A stretch of 64,000 nucleotides of DNA from Microbacterium protaetiae (GTDB lineage: Bacteria; Actinomycetota; Actinomycetes; Actinomycetales; Microbacteriaceae), in assembly GCF_004135285.1 (NCBI RefSeq), contig NZ_CP035494.1, forward strand, positions 682,001 through 746,000. Direction: 5' to 3'. Made by a program: the position numbers and the translations under genes. The notes under the pieces are model-generated. The model was not told where the DNA came from, searched no databases, and saw only the letters and a list, made by a program, of their open reading frames with translations. This document shows positions 1 through 8,198 of this stretch, piece after piece. The stretch's first letter is position 1; each line of letters begins with the position of its first letter.

Positions 1-944
1 TCATCAATTTGAGACGATTCAATAACGGTCGCGGTGAGCACACCGTCGACCACCGTCAGCCGACTGCGATAGACGGCGCTGCGCCGGTCGTCAAGCGAGG
101 TCGCCTCGGCGCCGCGGTCGGGTGCGGCCAGCGGGTGCCCGAACCAGTAGAACCACATCCGGTCGCCCTCGCGCACGGCTGCGCCATGGTGGGCACGCGG
201 TGCGCCGTCGTCGCCGGCCAGGATGACATCGTCGGGTCCACCCTGCCGCTCCCAGGTCACCGCGTCGGGCGAGCGGTGCACAGCAAGACCCCGCCACTCA
301 TCGGTGATCATCCACCACCAGCCGCCCAGCGCGAACACGAAGGGGCCTTCATGCGCGCGGCCGCCGATCGCTGTGCCCGCGGCATCCCACCGACGCAGAT
401 CGGTCGAGGTCGCCACCTTGGTGACCGAGCCGGCCGCTTCATCCTTGTACCACAGCCGCCAGAGGCCGTCGGGGCACCGCGTCACGGCGGCGTCGATCAC
501 GCGGTCGCTGTCCAGCGCAAGCTCTGCGACGCGACGCCAGTCGCGCAGGTCGGCCGAGGAGTACTCCACGATGCGCCGGGCATGGCCGGGCCATCGGTCG
601 GGAACGCCGTCGATCTCGGTGAGGTACATCCGCCAGCGGGCACCGTCGTGCACCACCTCGGGCGCCCAGTGTGTGGCATCCACCACCACCGGCGGACCGT
701 CGGCATTCAGCCTCAGCCCCGCAGCATCCGGCTCCAGCGTGCCCGCGTACGACCACGCGACGCCGTCGGCCGAGCGCGCGACGCCGATGCGGCTGCCGTG
801 CACCCAGCTCACCCCCGGTCCCGGATCGGGGTGGCCGGCACGCCGCTGCGTGTAGAACATCCACCACCCGTCGTCGGCGATCACGACGGTCGGATCGGTC
901 GCTCCGTCATAGACCGGGTCGCGATACAGCTCGTGCACACTCAT
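1..944 (-). CDS. Five-bladed beta-propeller glycosidase-like protein (GH43/GH117 type), C-terminus cut by window edge
   Basis: 314 residues are visible from the ATG at 944, and the frame is still open at base 1, so the C-terminus lies outside. There is no signal peptide, so it should act in the cytoplasm. The short repeated W/Y-rich strands (WWMFYT, RWRMYL, LWRLWY, WWWMIT, MWFYWF) are typical of five-bladed propeller glycosidases. Three acids sit where clan GH-F/GH43 enzymes keep theirs: Asp17 in TDP, Asp151 in VIDAAV, Glu199 in HEGPF. The ATG overlaps the stop of the upstream dehydrogenase by 4 bases (ATGA), so it is the last visible gene of that operon. Family membership is inferred from fold-level motifs; the substrate is unknown, but the setting suggests pectin side chains or unsaturated uronides. 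Confidence 0.65.
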   Translation of the reverse strand, partial: MSVHELYRDPVYDGATDPTVVIADDGWWMFYTQRRAGHPDPGPGVSWVHGSRIGVARSADGVAWSYAGTLEPDAAGLRLNADGPPVVVDATHWAPEVVHDGARWRMYLTEIDGVPDRWPGHARRIVEYSSADLRDWRRVAELALDSDRVIDAAVTRCPDGLWRLWYKDEAAGSVTKVATSTDLRRWDAAGTAIGGRAHEGPFVFALGGWWWMITDEWRGLAVHRSPDAVTWERQGGPDDVILAGDDGAPRAHHGAAVREGDRMWFYWFGHPLAAPDRGAEATSLDDRRSAVYRSRLTVVDGVLTATVIESSQID

Positions 945-2041
945 CCCTCGCGCATGTCGGTGACCGGGCTTGCGAAGCCCCGGCGGTGCGTGGGATGGAC
1001 GGCGATGTCGGCCGGGGTCAGCACGGCGCCGTCGGCGGCGGCCGACGCGTAGATCCCCGCGACCAGCTCGAAGGTACGGGCCGGCTCGTCGGCGGTCTCG
1101 GGCAGCGGGGCCCCGGTCAGCAGCGCATCGAACACGTCACGCAGCAGCGGCGCGTGGTCGCTGCGCTCCTCGATCTCGGGCAGCGCCCAGGCGGCGGCCT
1201 CGGCCTCGAACCCCGGCGCGGGAGTGATCTTCCAATTCTCGTGTCCGTGCCCGTAGAGGTGCTCGACGGTCACTGTCGCCTTCTGGGTGTCGATGCGGAT
1301 GGCGCTCACCTCGCGGGGCGAGACGGCACTGGTGACGACCTGGGCGACGACGCCGTTTGCAAATGTCACCGTGGCCGTCGAAGCATCCTCCACCTCGATG
1401 TCACGGTCCAGGCGCCACAGCCGCGCTTGCACGCTCGCCCAGTCGCCCAGCAGGTATCCGAGCAGATCCAGCTGATGGATGCCGTGACCCAGCGTGGTCC
1501 CGCCGCCCTCGGTCGCCCACTTGCCCCGCCAGGGCACCGCGTAATAGTCGTCGCCGCGGTACCAGAGCGTCTGGCACACGGCCAGCAGCGGACGGCCGAG
1601 AGCGCCGTCGGCCAGCAGCCGCTTCACGTGCGCGGCGGCCGTTCCGGTGCGCTGCTGGAAGACGACCGCCAGGCGCCGGTCGGCAGCGTCGGCGGCACGG
1701 CGCATCTCGTCGAGTTCGTCCAGCGACGACGCCGGCGGTTTCTCGACCACGACGTGGGCGCCGGCGGCCAGCGCGACCAGCGTCTGGTCGTGGTGGGCGA
1801 CCGGCGGGGTGCACACCAGCACGACGTCGGGGTGTTCGGTGGCCAGCAGCTCGTCGAGGGTGTCGTAGACGGCGGGCACGCTCCAGCGGGCGGCGAACTC
1901 GTCGGCGCGCTCGCGACTCAGGTCGGTGACGGCGACAAGCTCGGCGCGCGGATGCGCGGCCACCGCGCGGGCATGCAGCTGCGCGACCCCTCCGGTGCCG
2001 ACGATCGCGCAGCGCAGTCGTTCGGGCATGGTCTCGATCAT
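941..2041 (-). CDS. Gfo/Idh/MocA family NAD(P)-dependent oxidoreductase
   Basis: A cytoplasmic sugar or sugar-acid dehydrogenase of 366 residues. The N-terminus has the Rossmann signature AIVGTGGVAQLHA and the family lysine motif VVEKPPA. A conserved GHGIHQLDLLGY segment forms part of the active site, and the C-terminal alpha/beta domain includes VSPREVSAIRID. The start at 2041 (MIETMPERL) is chosen because its ATG overlaps the cupin stop (ATGA) and has AGGA upstream; a longer frame exists but would run into the cupin gene. It is clearly paralogous to the gene at 3629-4744: the same GHGIHQ, SPRE and EHLYGY/H blocks occur in order. Both lie in one operon with DUF6807. The exact substrate cannot be read from sequence; oxidation of a sugar derived from pectin is likely. 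Confidence 0.85.
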   Translation of the reverse strand: MIETMPERLRCAIVGTGGVAQLHARAVAAHPRAELVAVTDLSRERADEFAARWSVPAVYDTLDELLATEHPDVVLVCTPPVAHHDQTLVALAAGAHVVVEKPPASSLDELDEMRRAADAADRRLAVVFQQRTGTAAAHVKRLLADGALGRPLLAVCQTLWYRGDDYYAVPWRGKWATEGGGTTLGHGIHQLDLLGYLLGDWASVQARLWRLDRDIEVEDASTATVTFANGVVAQVVTSAVSPREVSAIRIDTQKATVTVEHLYGHGHENWKITPAPGFEAEAAAWALPEIEERSDHAPLLRDVFDALLTGAPLPETADEPARTFELVAGIYASAAADGAVLTPADIAVHPTHRRGFASPVTDMREG

Positions 2042-2736
2042 CGCACGTCCTCGCTCCACGTCCGCAACCGGCCGCACATGCCCCATGCACGCTCCCCCGG
2101 CTCCCTCACCGCGCGGGTGACCGATGCCGCACCGAGCGCTCCCGGCTCACCGGCGGCGAGCGCGGTCAGCTGATCCCGGGTCGCCGCGGCCGGCGCCGCG
2201 ACGGACCGTTCCCAGATCTTCTGCCACCGCGCGATCCGGCCGCCCACGAGCCGGGCCGCCTGCGTGTGGAAGGCAGCCAGCGCCTCGGCCCCGCCGCGCT
2301 GCAGTGCGAGAAAACCCTCGACGGCCAGATCGCGCCGCACCTGTACGGCCTGGGCGATATCGGGTCCGTCGGGCAGCGTCGCGGCCGCCCGGTACGCGTC
2401 GGGGTCATCGAGCACGTGCGCGGGAAAGGTGAACACGGCGTCGCCCGCTTCGGGAAGTCCGGCGTTGGACATCACCACCAGCAGTCGCAGCCCGCCGCCG
2501 TTGATCAGGCGGTGGATGGTGCCCGGTGTGAACCACAGCGTGTCGCCGGGCTCGAGAGAATGCTCGGCGTAACCCTGGGCGCTGAGCGTGTGCACCGCCC
2601 CGGTGCCGGCGATCACGATGTACGCCTCGCTCGAAGCGGTGTGCAGGTGTGGGCTGCCGCCCACGCGGCCATCGCAGGCCGCCGTGTCGTACACCTCGAG
2701 GTCGGTGACGGCCACACCGCCCGGGAAGGAGTTCAT
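2038..2736 (-). CDS. Cupin-domain protein with C-terminal helical extension
   Basis: 232 residues. The N-terminal half is a single cupin barrel with both motifs visible: motif 1 GGSPHLHTASSEAYIVIAG (metal ligands His-x-His and Glu) and motif 2 PGDTLWFTPGTIHRLIN (last His ligand). The C-terminal ~110 residues (from about LPDGPDIAQAV) look helical and resemble nothing I recognise. The gene sits between DUF6807 and a Gfo/Idh/MocA gene with 4-base overlaps on both sides, so it is translationally coupled to them. Cupins in such loci are usually sugar isomerases, epimerases or binding proteins; here the role is open. No signal peptide is present, so it is cytoplasmic. Confidence 0.75.
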   Translation of the reverse strand: MNSFPGGVAVTDLEVYDTAACDGRVGGSPHLHTASSEAYIVIAGTGAVHTLSAQGYAEHSLEPGDTLWFTPGTIHRLINGGGLRLLVVMSNAGLPEAGDAVFTFPAHVLDDPDAYRAAATLPDGPDIAQAVQVRRDLAVEGFLALQRGGAEALAAFHTQAARLVGGRIARWQKIWERSVAAPAAATRDQLTALAAGEPGALGAASVTRAVREPGERAWGMCGRLRTWSEDVR

Positions 2737-3632
2737 CCGAGCACCTCCCGCAGCACGCCAGCGAGCTCGGCAGCTGCGCCGGCGTCGGCATCGGCCAGGC
2801 CCACCGCATAGCGGAACCCGACCGTGCCACCGGCGGGGACGACGATCTCATCACTGAAGAAGGGGGCTGGGTTCAGCGCGGCGAACTCGGTCGAGCGTGC
2901 GAACCACTGCGGCGGATGCTGCGGGTTGTCCGCGGCATCCACCATCACCACCAGCGACGAGGCGTCGATCACGTCGTGGCGCCCGGCGAACCCCATCCAT
3001 TCGTGACGCTGACCGCGCACCTCGTCGCCGCTGCCGCTGCCGTCGGGGGTGACCAGCAGTCCCTCGGTGAACGAGCGCGGCCCGCGCCAGAAGAGCCCGC
3101 CGTAGCCGGCGTTCTCACGACCTCGGGTGGTCGGCGATCCGATCGTGATGTCGGCGTCGGTCGTGTTGGTCATCTTCGTCGCGAAGGTGAGCGCCCAGGC
3201 CCGGTCACCCAGCACGCGTGCGGTCAGCGTGCGTCTTTCGTCGAACATCGTGCGGCCGTCCTGGGTGATCCAGTCCAGGTCATGGGCGAAGGTGACCACA
3301 CCGTCGACGAGGTCGCACCGCACGATCGAGCGGTGCCGCTGAGAGCCGTCGTTGGGCAGTTGCACGTACCCCTGACCGCGCACGAAGGTGGGTCCACCCC
3401 AGAAGTTCTCGTCGTCGACGACCGGCAGCGACCACGACAGGCCCTTGTGCCACACGTGGTCCCACGGCCGGAAGAGAGTGAGCTCTCGCCCGGCGCGCGT
3501 GCGGATCGGGTGCAGATAGGGCTTGGGTGACTCGAGCTGCGGCGTGTCGGGCCGGTACACATAGTGGAACAGCTCGATGTCGCCGTCGGCCACACCGAAC
3601 GATCCATCGCTGGGGGCCAGGACGAGGGTCAT
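2733..3632 (-). CDS. DUF6807 (PmoA-like) family protein
   Basis: 299 residues, full-length for DUF6807, a family often annotated 'methane oxygenase PmoA' although it has no established link to methane. Family blocks visible: YLHPIRTRAGRELT, RPWDHVWHKGLSWS, ENFWGGPTF, GSPTTRGRENAGYGGLFWR and the C-terminal beta-rich segment. It has no signal peptide or membrane segment. It overlaps both neighbours by 4 bases and is sandwiched between a Gfo/Idh/MocA dehydrogenase and a cupin. A second DUF6807 gene beside another Gfo/Idh/MocA gene occurs at 13992-14807, so the pairing repeats within this window. The biochemical role is not known to me; a carbohydrate-modifying or carbohydrate-binding function is inferred from context only. 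Confidence 0.8.
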   Translation of the reverse strand: MTLVLAPSDGSFGVADGDIELFHYVYRPDTPQLESPKPYLHPIRTRAGRELTLFRPWDHVWHKGLSWSLPVVDDENFWGGPTFVRGQGYVQLPNDGSQRHRSIVRCDLVDGVVTFAHDLDWITQDGRTMFDERRTLTARVLGDRAWALTFATKMTNTTDADITIGSPTTRGRENAGYGGLFWRGPRSFTEGLLVTPDGSGSGDEVRGQRHEWMGFAGRHDVIDASSLVVMVDAADNPQHPPQWFARSTEFAALNPAPFFSDEIVVPAGGTVGFRYAVGLADADAGAAAELAGVLREVLG

Positions 3633-4744
3633 CGGACTATCTCCTTGTGGGGCTGCCAGGGAACGGCGCCGCCGTGCATCGACGAGGCGAACGGGTGGGA
3701 TCCGGCGATGTCGCCGGCGTGCACGATCTCGCCGCGGAACGCCGAGGCGTAGGTCGCCGCGGCGAACTCGAGCGTACGCCGGGCCTCGTGCGCATCGACG
3801 GCGGGAACGCGACCGTCGGCGAGGGCGTCGAGAATGGCCGCGAGCTGGTCACGATGCCCGCTCGGATGCGCGGCGGCAGGCCCCTCCCAGAGCGCGGCGA
3901 GCGCCTCGTGGCCGGCAGCCGGGGTGAACCGCCAATCGGCGTCGGTGTAGCCGTAGAGATGCTCCACCTCGACGCTGGCGTACTCGAAGTCGAAGCGCAG
4001 ACGTGAGGTCTCACGTGGCGAGACGATCGAGTTCACGACCGTGGCCAACGCTCCCGATGTGAACTCCACCACCGCGGTCGAGACGTCTTCGGTGTCGGTG
4101 GGCAGCACCTGCCGCGCAGCGAACGCCGACACGCGCCGCCAGGGACCCAGCACCGCCAACAGCAGATCGAATTGATGGATGCCGTGGCCCATCGTAGGTC
4201 CGCCGCCCTCGATGTCCCACCTTCCGCGCCAGGGCAGATCGAAGTAGTCGGCGGTGCGATGCCACAGCGTCTCGCACGTGGCCACCAGCGGGCGGCCCAA
4301 CGCGCCCTGCGCCACGAGCCCCCTCAGCCGCTGCGCGGCCGCGCCGAAGCGATGCTGGAACACCGTGAGGGCGGGAACGCGGGTCGCATCCGAGGCGGCG
4401 ATGATCTCATCCATCTCGCGCAGGCTGAGCGCAGTCGGCTTCTCCACCAGCACCGGCACGCCCGCGTGCAGCGTCTGGATCGCCAGCGGCGCGTGCGTCT
4501 GCGGCGGCGTGCACACGTGCACCAGGTCGAGTCGCTCGTGCGCCAGCAGCTGCCCCGCGTTCTCGTACACCGTGGCCGCACCGAACTGCGCCGCGAAGGC
4601 ACGCGCGCGGTCGACGTCGACGTCGACCACCGCGACCAGCTCGGCGCGGTCGGCCAGCACCCGCAGCGCCTCGGCGTGTGCGTGGGCTATCGCGCCGGTG
4701 CCGATGATGGCGGTGCGCGCACGGTGGGCGGGTGGATGAGGCAT
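3629..4744 (-). CDS. Gfo/Idh/MocA family oxidoreductase, first gene of the operon
   Basis: 371 residues from MPHPPAHRAR. That ATG has a strong ribosome-binding site (AGGAGG, 5 bases upstream); an in-frame ATG at 4807 would place 21 unrelated residues in front and is not preferred. Rossmann motif IIGTGAIAHAHA, catalytic lysine motif LVEKPTAL and active-site block GHGIHQFDLL are all present. It is the paralogue of 941-2041. The stop overlaps DUF6807 by ATGA. Upstream lie palindromic LacI-type operators at 4781, 4871 and 4928, shared with the divergent transporter operon, so induction by an incoming pectin-derived sugar is expected. The substrate is unproven. Confidence 0.85.
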   Translation of the reverse strand: MPHPPAHRARTAIIGTGAIAHAHAEALRVLADRAELVAVVDVDVDRARAFAAQFGAATVYENAGQLLAHERLDLVHVCTPPQTHAPLAIQTLHAGVPVLVEKPTALSLREMDEIIAASDATRVPALTVFQHRFGAAAQRLRGLVAQGALGRPLVATCETLWHRTADYFDLPWRGRWDIEGGGPTMGHGIHQFDLLLAVLGPWRRVSAFAARQVLPTDTEDVSTAVVEFTSGALATVVNSIVSPRETSRLRFDFEYASVEVEHLYGYTDADWRFTPAAGHEALAALWEGPAAAHPSGHRDQLAAILDALADGRVPAVDAHEARRTLEFAAATYASAFRGEIVHAGDIAGSHPFASSMHGGAVPWQPHKEIVR

Positions 4745-4780
4745 GCGGTCCTCCTGAGGCGACGTACGATGACGGAGGTG

Positions 4781-4794
4781 GGAAAGCGCTATCC
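4781..4794. promoter_or_regulatory. LacI-type operator, GCGC core
   Basis: Near-palindrome GGAAAGCGCTATCC, 36 bases upstream of the Gfo/Idh/MocA start at 4744. It matches the common actinobacterial LacI box GAAAGCGCTTTC with one mismatch. It probably controls the minus-strand operon. The cognate regulator is not known. Confidence 0.6.
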
Positions 4795-4870
4795 GTCCGT
4801 TGTCCATCGTACGAGCCCCGAGGTGGAAAGGGCCACCCCCGCTGACCGCGAAGCCCTGTCGGCATCTATG

Positions 4871-4884
4871 GGAAACCGTTGTCC
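4871..4884. promoter_or_regulatory. Possible LacI-type operator
   Basis: GGAAACCGTTGTCC keeps GAAACC plus GTT and CC in the right half, with two departures from symmetry. It lies midway between the two divergent operons. It is weaker than the boxes at 4781 and 4928. Confidence 0.35.
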
Positions 4885-4893
4885 AATCAGTGC

Positions 4894-4921
4894 TTGTCGC
4901 GGTAGAGCTTGCGTGTTACCC
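4894..4921 (+). promoter_or_regulatory. Candidate promoter of the plus-strand transporter operon
   Basis: TTGTCG (4894-4899) and TTACCC (4916-4921) are separated by 16 bases. The LacI box at 4928-4939 would sit on the transcription start, the classic repressing position. The prediction rests on hexamer similarity alone. Confidence 0.35.
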
Positions 4922-4927
4922 TCGTGA

Positions 4928-4939
4928 GAAACCGGTTAC
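4928..4939. promoter_or_regulatory. LacI-type operator, CCGG core
   Basis: GAAACCGGTTAC differs by one base from a perfect palindrome GAAACCGGTTTC. It has the same core as the box at 17362-17373 before the GH43 operon, suggesting one regulator for both. It lies just downstream of the candidate promoter at 4894-4921. Confidence 0.6.
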
Positions 4940-5000
4940 CGAACGGGTCGACGCTGACCTTCCGTGGTCTCGGACTCGATGAGGAGTTACAGGAAGAAGC

Positions 5001-5045
5001 ATGCCGATGGCAACAGATATCGCGACCGCGAAGGCGGCGGAATGA
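5001..5045 (+). CDS. 14-residue leader peptide ORF coupled to the permease
   Basis: A short ORF, MPMATDIATAKAAE, starts 5 bases after AGGAAG, a better ribosome-binding site than that of the permease itself. Its TGA stop overlaps the permease ATG (ATGA at 5042-5045). This looks like a leader peptide for translational coupling. No attenuator hairpin is obvious and no codon run suggests amino-acid sensing. It may simply be a chance ORF, but the combination of good ribosome-binding site and exact ATGA overlap is notable. Confidence 0.4.
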   Translation: MPMATDIATAKAAE

Positions 5046-6016
5046 CCGTGCTGGCCTCACCGCCCGAGGCGGTCGCAGACCTGCCCGCGGCACCCCTGCC
5101 GCCGCGCCGCAAGCATTCTCGTTGGCACGCACTCTGGCGCCACCGGGCGCTGTACCTGATGGCCCTGCCCGGCATCGTGTACTTCCTCGTCTTCAAGTAC
5201 CTGCCGATGGGGGGCCTGGTCATCGCGTTCCAGGACTACTCGCCCTTCCGCGGCATCCTGGCCAGCCCCTGGGTCGGGTTCGCGCACTTCATCCGGTTCT
5301 TCACCGAAGACACCTTCCTGATGCTGCTGGGCAACACCGTCACGGTGTCGCTGCTGCTGCTGGTCTTCTCGTTCCCGGTGCCGATCATCCTCGCGCTGCT
5401 GCTGAACGAGGTGCGCACGAAGATGTTCCAGCGCAGTGTGCAGACGATCATCTACCTGCCGCACTTCATGTCGTGGGTCATCGTGGTCTCGCTGTTCTAT
5501 GTACTGCTGACCACCGACGGCGGCAGTATCAACAACCTTCTGCAGTCGTGGGGACTGGGCAAGATCCCGTTCCTCACCGATCCGACGTGGCTGCGTCCCC
5601 TGTATGTGATGCAAGAGGTATGGAAGACCGCCGGATGGGGGACGATCATCTACCTCGCCGCGATGACCGCCGTCGACCTGCAGTTGTATGAGGCCGCCGA
5701 GATCGACGGCGCCGGACGCTGGCTGCAGACCTGGCACATCACCCTGCCGGCCATTCGCCCGACCATCATCGTGATGTTCATCCTGGCCATCGGGGACTTC
5801 CTCGAACTCGGCTTCGAGCACATGTTCCTGGTGCTCAACTCGCTCAACCGACAGGTCGGCGAGATCTTCGACACCTATGTGTTCACCGCCGGCATCCAGA
5901 ACGGGCAGCTCAGCTACGCCGCAGCCGTCGGCATGTTCAAGGGCCTGGTGGGGCTCGTGCTGGTCGTCGCGGCGAACAGACTCGCCAAGCGCTTCGGCGA
6001 GGAGGGGGTGTTCTGA
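5042..6016 (+). CDS. ABC transporter permease, CUT1 family (LplB/YteP-like)
   Basis: 324 residues from MTVLASPPE; the start is fixed by the ATGA overlap with the leader ORF and by family length. About six membrane segments are visible, beginning ALYLMALPGIVYFLVFKYLPMGG. The permease-ATPase coupling (EAA) loop is EAAEIDGAGRWLQTWHITLP. The opening motif and the YLPMGGLVIAFQDYSPF block resemble permeases for alpha-galacturonide and rhamnogalacturonide oligosaccharides (YtcP/YteP/LplB group). It pairs with the permease at 9951-10892 and the binding protein at 6693-8198. No ATPase gene is in the window, so a shared MsmX-type ATPase elsewhere must power it (inference from the family). Confidence 0.9.
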   Translation: MTVLASPPEAVADLPAAPLPPRRKHSRWHALWRHRALYLMALPGIVYFLVFKYLPMGGLVIAFQDYSPFRGILASPWVGFAHFIRFFTEDTFLMLLGNTVTVSLLLLVFSFPVPIILALLLNEVRTKMFQRSVQTIIYLPHFMSWVIVVSLFYVLLTTDGGSINNLLQSWGLGKIPFLTDPTWLRPLYVMQEVWKTAGWGTIIYLAAMTAVDLQLYEAAEIDGAGRWLQTWHITLPAIRPTIIVMFILAIGDFLELGFEHMFLVLNSLNRQVGEIFDTYVFTAGIQNGQLSYAAAVGMFKGLVGLVLVVAANRLAKRFGEEGVF

Positions 6017-6696
6017 TGTTCTCCTACGAGGGCATGATGCGCATCAACACCGCTCTGCGCAGCGTGTATCGCCTCGCCTATCTGAACCTACTGTGGCTGG
6101 CCACGACGGTGCTCGGGCTGGTCGTGTTCGGCATCGGCCCCGCGTCGTATGCGATGGCCGCTTACATCGACGGCTGGTTCCGCCGGGGCCAGACGCCGCC
6201 GGTGACCCGTGCCTTCTTCGGCCACGTGCGCACGCAGTACTGGCGCTCGGTGGCGATGGGGGTGATCTTGTCGGGCGCGACCGTGATCGTCGTCACGAAC
6301 ATCTTCTCGGTGGGCACCTGGCTGCTGCAGTTCGCGAACATCGTCGCCCTCGCCGTCATCGCCGTCATCGCCGCCTATGTGTTCCCGGTGATGGCGGCCA
6401 CCGACGTACGCGGCATCCCCCGCCAGATCGCCGCGGCACTGATGCTCGGCGTCGGCTCGCTGCACTGGACGATCGTGGCCGGCGCCGTGGTGGCGGGCCT
6501 GGTGTGGCTGCTGTACGCGTGCGCGCTGCCCCTGCTCGTGCTGTTCGGCGTCGGCATCCCCGCCGCCGCCGTCGGGTTCGTGACCCGCATCGTCTTCGGG
6601 CAGCTCAGCGCGAGTGATGCACAGACTTCTCCTTCCCCCCGGGCGCGCGAAACCTCGCGGACCCATCTCCACCTTGCGAGAGGAACAACAGAATGA
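6016..6696 (+). CDS. DUF624 (YesL-like) membrane protein
   Basis: 226 residues with four to five hydrophobic segments (about 18-42, 70-95, 96-125, 140-180). The N-terminal MFSYEGMMRINTALRSVYRLAYLNLLW and the early GIGPASYAMAAYIDGW block fit DUF624/YesL, a family regularly encoded beside LplABC-type importers for pectin oligomers. The start overlaps the permease stop (TGATG), and the stop overlaps the next ATG. Its function in transport is not established; it may assist or regulate the importer. The last ~28 residues are hydrophilic and poorly conserved in character. Confidence 0.8.
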   Translation: MFSYEGMMRINTALRSVYRLAYLNLLWLATTVLGLVVFGIGPASYAMAAYIDGWFRRGQTPPVTRAFFGHVRTQYWRSVAMGVILSGATVIVVTNIFSVGTWLLQFANIVALAVIAVIAAYVFPVMAATDVRGIPRQIAAALMLGVGSLHWTIVAGAVVAGLVWLLYACALPLLVLFGVGIPAAAVGFVTRIVFGQLSASDAQTSPSPRARETSRTHLHLARGTTE

Positions 6697-8198
6697 GGAA
6701 CCACAGCAGGCTCGGAATCGCCGTCGCTTCCGTCGCCGTCGCCGCGCTCGCGCTCACCGCGTGCGGGTCGTCGGACGACGACGCGACCGGCAAGACCGAT
6801 AAGACGATCACGTGGATGGCGATGCTGCACACCGCCACCACACCGGAAGCCGACGGGCCGGTCCAAAAGGCTCTGGAGGACTACACCGGTCGCAGCGTCG
6901 ACTTCCAGTGGGTGCCCGACGCCTCCAAAGACGAGAAGATCAACGCCGCCCTCGCGTCTGACTCGCTCGCCGACATCACCTCGCTGACGAACATCACCAA
7001 CACTTCGGTGCGCCAGGCGCTGAAGTCGGGGCAGTTCTGGGATGTCGAGAAGTACCTGAAGGACTATCCCAACCTCGCCAAGATCAATCAGGACACCATC
7101 GCCTCGGCCCGCGTCGACGGGCACCTGTACGGCATCCCGTTCCAGAAGCAGATGGCCCGCTACGGCGTGCTCATCCGTCAGGACTGGCTCGACAAGCTGG
7201 GCCTGGAGGTGCCGCACACCATCGAGGATCTCGCGAAGGTCGCCGTCGCGTTCACCAACGACGACCCCGACGGCGATGGCAAGGACGACACGACCGGCTT
7301 CCTCGACCGCGCCGAGAGCTTCAACCTCGGTTTCAAGATGCTGGCCGGATACTTCGGCGCCGGCAACAACTTCGAGCTCAACGATGAGGGCAAGATCGTG
7401 CCGTCGTTCGACACCGACGCTTTCCGGCGGGCCATGCAGTGGTACCACGGCCTCTACGAGCAGGGCGCCGTGAACAACGAGTTCGTCACGGTGCAGAAGA
7501 AGAACCAGCAGGATGCCATCGCCCAGGGCAAGGGCGGCATCGTGGTCACCGGCCTGTTCGAGGCCAAGAACTACATGGCACTGGCCCAGAGCGCCGACCC
7601 CAACACGCCGATGGCGTGGGCGCTGGTCAACGACATGACCTACGGCAGTGTTCCGCGTCGCATTCTGTCCGACACCAACGGCGGCTTCGGCGGGTGGCTG
7701 GCCATCTCGACCTCGAAGGTGAAGAGCGAGGACGAACTCAAATCCATCCTGGGCTTCATCGACAAGCTGCTGGACAAGGACGCCTTCTCGCTCATGACGA
7801 ACGGGATCGAAGGCACGCACTACACGCTCGACGATCAGGGCGTCGTCACGATCAAGGACCAGTCACTGTGGGAGCAGGAAGTGGAGCCGTATTCGTCGTC
7901 GCGTCCCTCCGACATCGTCACGACGTTCAAGAGCACCACGCCCTACGTCGACGAAGCACAGAAGCTGATGGATGAGAACACCCAGTACGCGGTGGTCGAC
8001 CCCTCCCTTCCGCTGTCGTCGGAGACCTTCGACCGCGACTGGTCGACGATCCTTCAGGGAGCAACCGACGCCTACAACAAGTTCATGGTCGGCCAGCTCG
8101 ACATGAACGGCTACAACGCGGCGATCGAGAAACTGCACGGGCAGGGCCTGGACAAGGTGATCGATGAGTTCACCGCGTCGTACAACGCAAGCAAGTGA
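6693..8198 (+). CDS. Extracellular sugar-binding lipoprotein of the CUT1 importer (LplA-like)
   Basis: 501 residues. It has a lipoprotein signal with lipobox LTAC, so the mature protein starts at Cys24 anchored to the outer face of the membrane. The mature part is the large LplA/YtcQ type: ITWMAMLHTATTPEADGPVQKALEDYTG at the N-terminus, KQMARYGVLIRQDWLDKLG, NDDPDGDGKDDTTGF (a calcium-type D-rich loop) and GGFGGWLAIS. It lies between the DUF624 gene and GH28 with 4-base overlaps on both sides. It should capture acetylated or branched (rhamno)galacturonan oligosaccharides, inferred from the GH28 and CE12 genes in the same operon. Confidence 0.9.
   Translation: MRNHSRLGIAVASVAVAALALTACGSSDDDATGKTDKTITWMAMLHTATTPEADGPVQKALEDYTGRSVDFQWVPDASKDEKINAALASDSLADITSLTNITNTSVRQALKSGQFWDVEKYLKDYPNLAKINQDTIASARVDGHLYGIPFQKQMARYGVLIRQDWLDKLGLEVPHTIEDLAKVAVAFTNDDPDGDGKDDTTGFLDRAESFNLGFKMLAGYFGAGNNFELNDEGKIVPSFDTDAFRRAMQWYHGLYEQGAVNNEFVTVQKKNQQDAIAQGKGGIVVTGLFEAKNYMALAQSADPNTPMAWALVNDMTYGSVPRRILSDTNGGFGGWLAISTSKVKSEDELKSILGFIDKLLDKDAFSLMTNGIEGTHYTLDDQGVVTIKDQSLWEQEVEPYSSSRPSDIVTTFKSTTPYVDEAQKLMDENTQYAVVDPSLPLSSETFDRDWSTILQGATDAYNKFMVGQLDMNGYNAAIEKLHGQGLDKVIDEFTASYNASK

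Noticed and set aside
10..21. TGAGACGATTCA resembling the RhaR box at the left edge
   Set aside because: One mismatch from the box, but it lies within the last visible codons of the propeller gene. Without the sequence to the left a regulatory role cannot be argued.
6016..6696. DUF624 gene as a truncated third permease
   Set aside because: It lacks the EAA coupling loop and has the GIGPASYAM block typical of DUF624/YesL.
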